Below are positions 59,352 through 64,000 of a stretch of 64,000 bases of DNA, piece after piece. Both the position numbers and the translations under genes were made by a program. The stretch covers positions 3,681,001 through 3,745,000 of the forward strand of contig NZ_JAJONE010000001.1 in NCBI RefSeq assembly GCF_024700075.1. The letters run 5' to 3'. Numbering within the stretch: position 1 is the stretch's first letter; each line of letters starts with the position of its first letter. Under the pieces are notes generated by a model. It was not told the origin of the DNA and ran no database searches. It saw only the letters and a program-made list of their open reading frames with translations. The stretch comes from Hymenobacter sp. J193. GTDB lineage: Bacteria > Bacteroidota > Bacteroidia > Cytophagales > Hymenobacteraceae.

Positions 59352-59780
59352 TTAGCTGAGTGGCTCCGGGCCAGCGGGGAAATGCTCGTGCAGAATCTGG
59401 TCGACTTTTTCCCGGGTCAGGGGCTTGGTGAGGTAGCCGGCAATGGGCAGGTTCTGCATGCTGGCCACGTCGTTGGGGTTGAGCGACGTAGTAAGCATGA
59501 TGATAACCACGGCCGGGTTGTCGGTGGGCGGGCGCCGGGTGTAAGCCTGCAGAAACTCCATACCGTTCATACGGGGCATCTTCATGTCCAGCAGAATCAG
59601 GGCCGGACAGGTGGGCGAGGCCACCGGCGCGCAGTGCGTGTGCAGCAGGTCCAGAGCCTCCTGGCCGTTGGTGGCCACCAGCACCGTGTCGGTAATGGCC
59701 ATGCGCCGGAGCAGCGTCTGGTTCAGGTAGTTGGTCGTCTCGTCGTCGTCGACGAGCAGGGTACAGGAAATGGCAGCCAT
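59352..59780 (-). CDS. Stand-alone receiver-domain protein
   Basis: The product has 142 residues, one response-regulator domain and no output domain. The acidic pocket is in LLVDDDETTNYL, the phospho-acceptor Asp in LILLDMKMPRMNGMEF (about 66), the conserved Thr in VIIMLTTS and the Lys in AGYLTKPLT. It lies 30 bp after the PAS kinase at 59811-62735 on the same strand, so it is likely phosphorylated by this or the upstream kinase. It may act by protein interaction, like CheY. Confidence 0.92.
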   Translation of the reverse strand: MAAISCTLLVDDDETTNYLNQTLLRRMAITDTVLVATNGQEALDLLHTHCAPVASPTCPALILLDMKMPRMNGMEFLQAYTRRPPTDNPAVVIIMLTTSLNPNDVASMQNLPIAGYLTKPLTREKVDQILHEHFPAGPEPLS

Positions 59781-59810
59781 GCAGCAGAAAGCAGAAAGTC
59801 AAAGGCAGCG

Positions 59811-62735
59811 TCAGGCGGCAGCGCCAGGCACCTGGGGCAGGTGTACGAAGAAAGTGGTGCCGGCGCCGGGCTGGGAGTGCACTTCGATGTGGCCGCCGGC
59901 ATTGTCGACCATGCGCTTGACCATGTAGAGGCCAATACCTGAGCCCTCCACGTGGGTGTGAAAGCGCTGGAACATGCTGAACAGGCGGGGTCGGTAGGAG
60001 GGCTCGATGCCCAGGCCGTTGTCGTGCACTTCCAGCACGGTGTAGCCCGGGCGTACGTGGGCCCGCACGTCCACGCGGGGCGGCCGGTTGGGTGAGTGGT
60101 ACTTGAGCGCGTTGCTGAGCAGGTTGTAGACCACCGAGCGCAGGTTTTTCTCCGAGAACTGAATGGCCGGGCGGGCCGCCACGTCAATAACCAGCTTGGC
60201 GCCGGTGGCCTGCAGCAGGGGTAGCAGATCCTGACGCACGTCCTCCACCACGGCGGCCAGATCCACGGACGTGGCCGGCGCATCGTGCTCCTTCTGCAGC
60301 TTGGAAACTTCCGTCAGGTGGTCAATCGTGCGCTTGAAGCGCTCCACCGAGTCCATCATCCGCGTCAGGGTGGGGGCTACGCTCCGGCTTTGCTCGCCGT
60401 CGGCGGGCAGCTCCTCCTGCAGCAGGTAAAGCAGGCCTTCGATGTTGCTGATGGGGGCTTTCAGGTCGTGGGAGGCGGTATAGATGAAGTTGTCCAGGTC
60501 CACGTTGGTGCGCTGCAGCTGTTCGTTGGCTTCGCTCAGCTCCTGCGCGAGGGCCAGGGCCTGCTGCCCGCCTTCCTCCACTACGCGCCGGGCCTGCACC
60601 TGGTCGGTTACTTCGTGGGCGAAAGCCAGTACCCCATCCACTTCTCCCTGGGCGTTGCGGCGGGCCTGGTAAGTGAAGGTGAAGAACAGGTTCTCCAGGG
60701 GGCCGCTGTCGTGGCGGGCCAGCTGCAGGGGCATTTCCCGGGCTACCAGGGTTTCGCCCGTGTCGTACACGCCCCGCAGCTGCTGGTAGATGGGCGCGTC
60801 GGCAATTTCGGGAAGGGCATCGAGCACGGGCCGCCCCAGCAGCAGGCGGCTCGGGAAGATGCGCTGGTAGGCCGGGTTGACGAACTGAAACACCAGCTCC
60901 GGGCCGTCGAGGATGACGATGGGAGCGGGGGCCACCATAAACAGCTGGTGCAGCTGCTGGCGCTCGGCCTCGCGCTGCCGGCGGGCCTGCACCTGCTCCG
61001 TCACGTCGAAGGCGAAGATGGAAATGCCGGCAATCTGGTCCTGCTCGCGGTAAGCCTGGTACGTGAAGGTGTAGTACACTTCCTGCTCCGGCCTACCTCC
61101 GGCCGGCTCCAGACGCATGGGCAGCTCGGTGCCGAAGAACGTGTTGCCAGTGCGGAATACGTTGTCGAGCTGCGCCAGGAAGCCGGCCGCTATAGTTTCG
61201 GGCAGGGCCTCGGCCACGGGCCGGCCGGTAAGCTGGCGTTCGGGAAAAAGCTGCTGGTAGGCGGCATTGACGTACTCGAAGCGGTGCTCGGGGCCGCGCA
61301 GCAACGCCACGGCGGCGGGCGTGTCGGCTAGGATGTGGAACAGTGCCTCGCGCTCCTGCACCTGCCGCCGGGCCGCAGCCAGCACCTGAGCCTGCAGGGC
61401 TTCGTTTTGCTGGCGGGCCTGCACCCGCTCGGTCACATCAATGGCAAAGCTCATCACGCCCTCAATCTGCCCGGTGGCGTCAAACAGGGGCTGGTAGGCC
61501 AAATCCAGGTACACGTCCTGCAGCTCGCCGTTGCCCAGCCGGTCGAGGCGGGTGAGGCGCTCATGCTCGTGCAGGGCCTCGCCGGTACGGTACACGCGGT
61601 CCAGGGGCTCGTGCTGCGCCTCGGGCAGCTCGGGCAGGGCCTTGCGCCGCGGCAGCCCCTGCAGGAGGCGGTTGGGCAGTAGTTCCCGGGTGCGGGGGTG
61701 AACCAGGGAAAGCACGTGGTCCGGCCCGGTGAAGATGTTGATCAGAGCCGGAGCCTGACTGAACAGGCGCTCCAGGCGGCCGCGCTGCTCCTCGGCTTCG
61801 GCCCGGGCGCGCTCAGCCTCCCGGGTGCGGGCCTGCACGCGCGTTTCCAGCTCTTGGTTGAGCTGCTGCAGCTGCTGGCGGGCCAGTACCTGCTCGGTCA
61901 CGTTGTAGGAAAAGTCGAGCACGCCGTCCACGTTGCCCGCGGCGTCGCGCAGGGGCAGATAAAAGGCATTTATGTACACCAGCTGCGGCTGGGGCTGGCC
62001 GGTGCCGTCAAAGTCGAGATGTACGGGCAGCTCCAGGCCGTAGGCAGGTTCTCCGCTGGTATACACTTGGTCGAGACGGTCGAAAAATCCTTGATCGGCC
62101 GCTTCGGGCACGGCCTCGCGCACGGGGCGGCCAAGCAGAGTGTGCCGGGGAAAGTAGTCCTGGTAGCGCTGATTGACGAGCGTGTACACGTGGTCGGGCC
62201 CGTGGTAGGTGGCCACCTGAGCGGGCAGGCTCATGAGCACCTGACAGAGGCGCTGACGCTGGATTTCGGCGTCGGCGCGGGCGGCTTTTTCGGCGGCCTG
62301 GGCCTCACGCAGGGCCACTTCCACGGGGGAGCGGGGCTGGTCGGCCGTGTCGGTGAAGCTCACCCACATTCCGTCCCCGGAGCGGCGCGCGGCCAGGCGG
62401 TAGTAGTTGTCGTAGCCGTCGGCCTGGTAGTTGATATTGTAACTGCGTGGCTCCCCGCTGATGTAGGCATCCACATGAAAGTCGAAGGTGCCGTGGGCTT
62501 TGCTATGGGGCCACTGCTCGTTGTGGGTGAGCGTAGGCACTTCCGGCATGCGCATCATGCGCTGGGCCGCGGGATTGAGGTACTCGAAGCGAAAGTCCAC
62601 GATGCTTCCCGAGCCGGCCGGGTCGTAGATGGGTGTGTAGTAAATCACGCCGGTCATCGACACGGCCAGCAAATCGGCCAGCAGGGCATCGGCGGGCAGG
62701 GAGCGGAGAGGCGCAGGTACCGGTAAGTCAGGCAT
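59811..62735 (-). CDS. Multi-PAS sensor histidine kinase
   Basis: The product has 974 residues and no membrane helix, so the sensor is cytoplasmic. An N-terminal PAS-like domain (1-140) is followed by four PAS/PAC repeats at roughly 165-300, 330-450, 465-590 and 600-725. Each closes with an FxFDVTEQVQARR-like helix. The HisKA domain has its His in IYTASHDLKAPISNIEGLL (about 757) and the HATPase shows LLSNALKYHS and VHDNGLGI, and then GSGIGLYMVKRMV. It lies between another PAS kinase upstream and a receiver protein downstream, all on one strand. The signal is unknown; PAS could bind small ligands or flavin. Confidence 0.92.
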   Translation of the reverse strand: MPDLPVPAPLRSLPADALLADLLAVSMTGVIYYTPIYDPAGSGSIVDFRFEYLNPAAQRMMRMPEVPTLTHNEQWPHSKAHGTFDFHVDAYISGEPRSYNINYQADGYDNYYRLAARRSGDGMWVSFTDTADQPRSPVEVALREAQAAEKAARADAEIQRQRLCQVLMSLPAQVATYHGPDHVYTLVNQRYQDYFPRHTLLGRPVREAVPEAADQGFFDRLDQVYTSGEPAYGLELPVHLDFDGTGQPQPQLVYINAFYLPLRDAAGNVDGVLDFSYNVTEQVLARQQLQQLNQELETRVQARTREAERARAEAEEQRGRLERLFSQAPALINIFTGPDHVLSLVHPRTRELLPNRLLQGLPRRKALPELPEAQHEPLDRVYRTGEALHEHERLTRLDRLGNGELQDVYLDLAYQPLFDATGQIEGVMSFAIDVTERVQARQQNEALQAQVLAAARRQVQEREALFHILADTPAAVALLRGPEHRFEYVNAAYQQLFPERQLTGRPVAEALPETIAAGFLAQLDNVFRTGNTFFGTELPMRLEPAGGRPEQEVYYTFTYQAYREQDQIAGISIFAFDVTEQVQARRQREAERQQLHQLFMVAPAPIVILDGPELVFQFVNPAYQRIFPSRLLLGRPVLDALPEIADAPIYQQLRGVYDTGETLVAREMPLQLARHDSGPLENLFFTFTYQARRNAQGEVDGVLAFAHEVTDQVQARRVVEEGGQQALALAQELSEANEQLQRTNVDLDNFIYTASHDLKAPISNIEGLLYLLQEELPADGEQSRSVAPTLTRMMDSVERFKRTIDHLTEVSKLQKEHDAPATSVDLAAVVEDVRQDLLPLLQATGAKLVIDVAARPAIQFSEKNLRSVVYNLLSNALKYHSPNRPPRVDVRAHVRPGYTVLEVHDNGLGIEPSYRPRLFSMFQRFHTHVEGSGIGLYMVKRMVDNAGGHIEVHSQPGAGTTFFVHLPQVPGAAA

Positions 62736-62846
62736 TGCGTAGCGGTAAGGAATTGATCAGCTCAAAAATGGTAAATCGGGACGTGCTGCGGCAGCGCTGC
62801 CCGCAGGCCATAAGCCCTGGCGTAAACACCCGGCAGATTGCCTTTG

Positions 62847-64000
62847 TCAGCCCCCGCCCAGCCGAATGCGGAACGTAGCGCCCTGGCCCGGCTGGCTGTC
62901 TACCTCAATGGAGCCGCCGCGCGCTTCCACGATGCGGTTAACCAGGTACAGGCCCACCCCGGTTCCGGGCGTGTGCGTGTGCAGACGACGGAAAAGGTGG
63001 AACAGCTCGGCCCCGTGCTTTTGCGCGTCGAAGCCCAGGCCGTTGTCTTCCACCACCAGCACGGGTTGGTTGCGCTCCACCCACACCGACACGTGAATGC
63101 GCGCCGGCCGGTCGGGGTCGGCGTACTTCAGCGAGTTGCCCAGCAGGTTGAGCAGGATGGTGCGCAGGTTGGCGCGGGCAAACGACAGGGCCGGGCGCGC
63201 CGAGAAGTCGGTGGTGATGCGCGCCCGGGCCGCCCGCACCTGCGGCTCCAGGGTGTTGACAACTTCTTCGGTGAGGTCATCCAGCGAAACCAGCTCTGCC
63301 GGAGCCTGGCTGAGCTGCTGAGCCTGGCCCAGCGCGGCTAAGTCGTCGATGGTGACGCTGAGCTGCTGCAGCGCCTCCTGCACCAGGGGCACCAGCAGAT
63401 GCTCTTCCTCCGGGTCGGCAAAAACGCTCCCGCGGCGCACCTCTTCCAGCAGGCCGGCCAGGTTGTTGACGGGCTGCTTGAGGTCGTGGGAGGCCGCGTA
63501 CACAAAGTTGTCCAGGTCCTGGTTGGTGCGCATGAGCTGCTCGTTGGCCTGCTTGAGCTCGGTGATGTCGATGGCCGAGCCCACGTAGCCGTACAGCTCG
63601 CCGCTTGGGTAGAAGCTCGGGGCCCCCTGCGAGAGCAGCCAGCGGTACTCGCCGTCGTGGCGGCGCATGCGGTGCTCCAGCCGGTAGAGCGAGCGGGTGC
63701 TGATGGCCTGCTCCAGGGTGTGTTGGGCGCGCTCCAGCTCGTCTGCCGGTAGATAGGCCGCCCAGCCCGTGGCCTCATACTCTTCCAGGCTTACGCCCAC
63801 AAAGTCCAGAAAGGCCTGGTTGGCGTAGCGGATGGTGGTGTCCGAGTTTACGGCCCACACCTGGTTGGGGGCGGCATCGGCCATGATGCGGAAGCGCGCT
63901 TCGCTTTCGCGCAAGGCGGCTACGGCCTGCTGCTGGGCCGTAACTTCAAACACAAATGCCAGAATGCCGTTCACCTGCCCCTGCTCGTCGCGGCGAGCTT
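62847..64000 (-). CDS. PAS sensor histidine kinase (N-terminus beyond the window)
   Basis: The frame is open to the window edge, so the protein continues upstream. The visible part ends normally at 62847. It has two PAS regions (DITELKQANEQLMRTNQDLD closes the last), a HisKA domain with His in VYAASHDLKQPVNNLAGLLE, and the HATPase with LLGNSLKYAD, VEDNGLGFD and GTGVGLYLVNRIV. It is closely similar to the kinase that follows it, 111 bp downstream on the same strand, and probably arose by duplication. The two kinases and the receiver likely form one phosphorelay unit. Confidence 0.9.
   Translation of the reverse strand, partial: ARRDEQGQVNGILAFVFEVTAQQQAVAALRESEARFRIMADAAPNQVWAVNSDTTIRYANQAFLDFVGVSLEEYEATGWAAYLPADELERAQHTLEQAISTRSLYRLEHRMRRHDGEYRWLLSQGAPSFYPSGELYGYVGSAIDITELKQANEQLMRTNQDLDNFVYAASHDLKQPVNNLAGLLEEVRRGSVFADPEEEHLLVPLVQEALQQLSVTIDDLAALGQAQQLSQAPAELVSLDDLTEEVVNTLEPQVRAARARITTDFSARPALSFARANLRTILLNLLGNSLKYADPDRPARIHVSVWVERNQPVLVVEDNGLGFDAQKHGAELFHLFRRLHTHTPGTGVGLYLVNRIVEARGGSIEVDSQPGQGATFRIRLGGG

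Overview
The window looks like a chromosomal segment of a Hymenobacter-like member of the Bacteroidota (Cytophagales). Supporting signs are the high GC of most of the window, secreted proteins with type IX secretion (T9SS) C-terminal sorting domains, a SprA-plug (DUF5103) gene, lineage-typical families (DUF3276, DUF3822, DUF4126), and many promoters of the Bacteroidota form TAnnTTTG. No rRNA, tRNA or CRISPR array was found.

Layout. 1-3.8 kb is the AT-rich end of an integrative element: the tail of a helicase and a tyrosine integrase split by a GC-rich IS630-family insertion. 4-12 kb holds a sensor kinase, its probable NarL-type response regulator, and two secreted-protein genes. Three promoters here share one operator architecture, so this may be a small regulon. 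12-18.9 kb carries an amidase, lipoproteins, a Uma2 protein, an AT-rich HEPN-like gene and an ABC-F ATPase. 18.9-19.9 kb is an integron-like relic: a one-ORF cassette between two attC-like palindromes, beside a decayed tyrosine-recombinase C-terminus. 20-42 kb is mostly housekeeping or envelope genes: T9SS plug, two Na+/H+ antiporters, tandem M48 proteases, YchF, DUF58, AlkA-type glycosylase, phosphoesterases, Nudix proteins, threonine aldolase, CoaD, a RecD-like helicase and DUF1573. 42.9-44.8 kb is a two-gene AAA ATPase plus PIN-nuclease operon, a candidate defence module. 45-59 kb has topoisomerase III, an SDR, a GT39 glycosyltransferase, an sce7726 protein, a CotH-kinase secreted protein, an AraC regulator and membrane proteins. 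59.3-64 kb is a minus-strand phosphorelay cluster with two PAS histidine kinases and a stand-alone receiver.

Five genes (amidase, cassette ORF, CoaD, the secreted protein after topoisomerase III, AraC) are broken by exactly one base at or beside a homopolymer run, and each reads through when that base is corrected. CoaD is normally essential, so base-calling errors are the likelier cause for most of them. Dispersed palindromes that share the core TCGTTGAACGA form a local repeat family.
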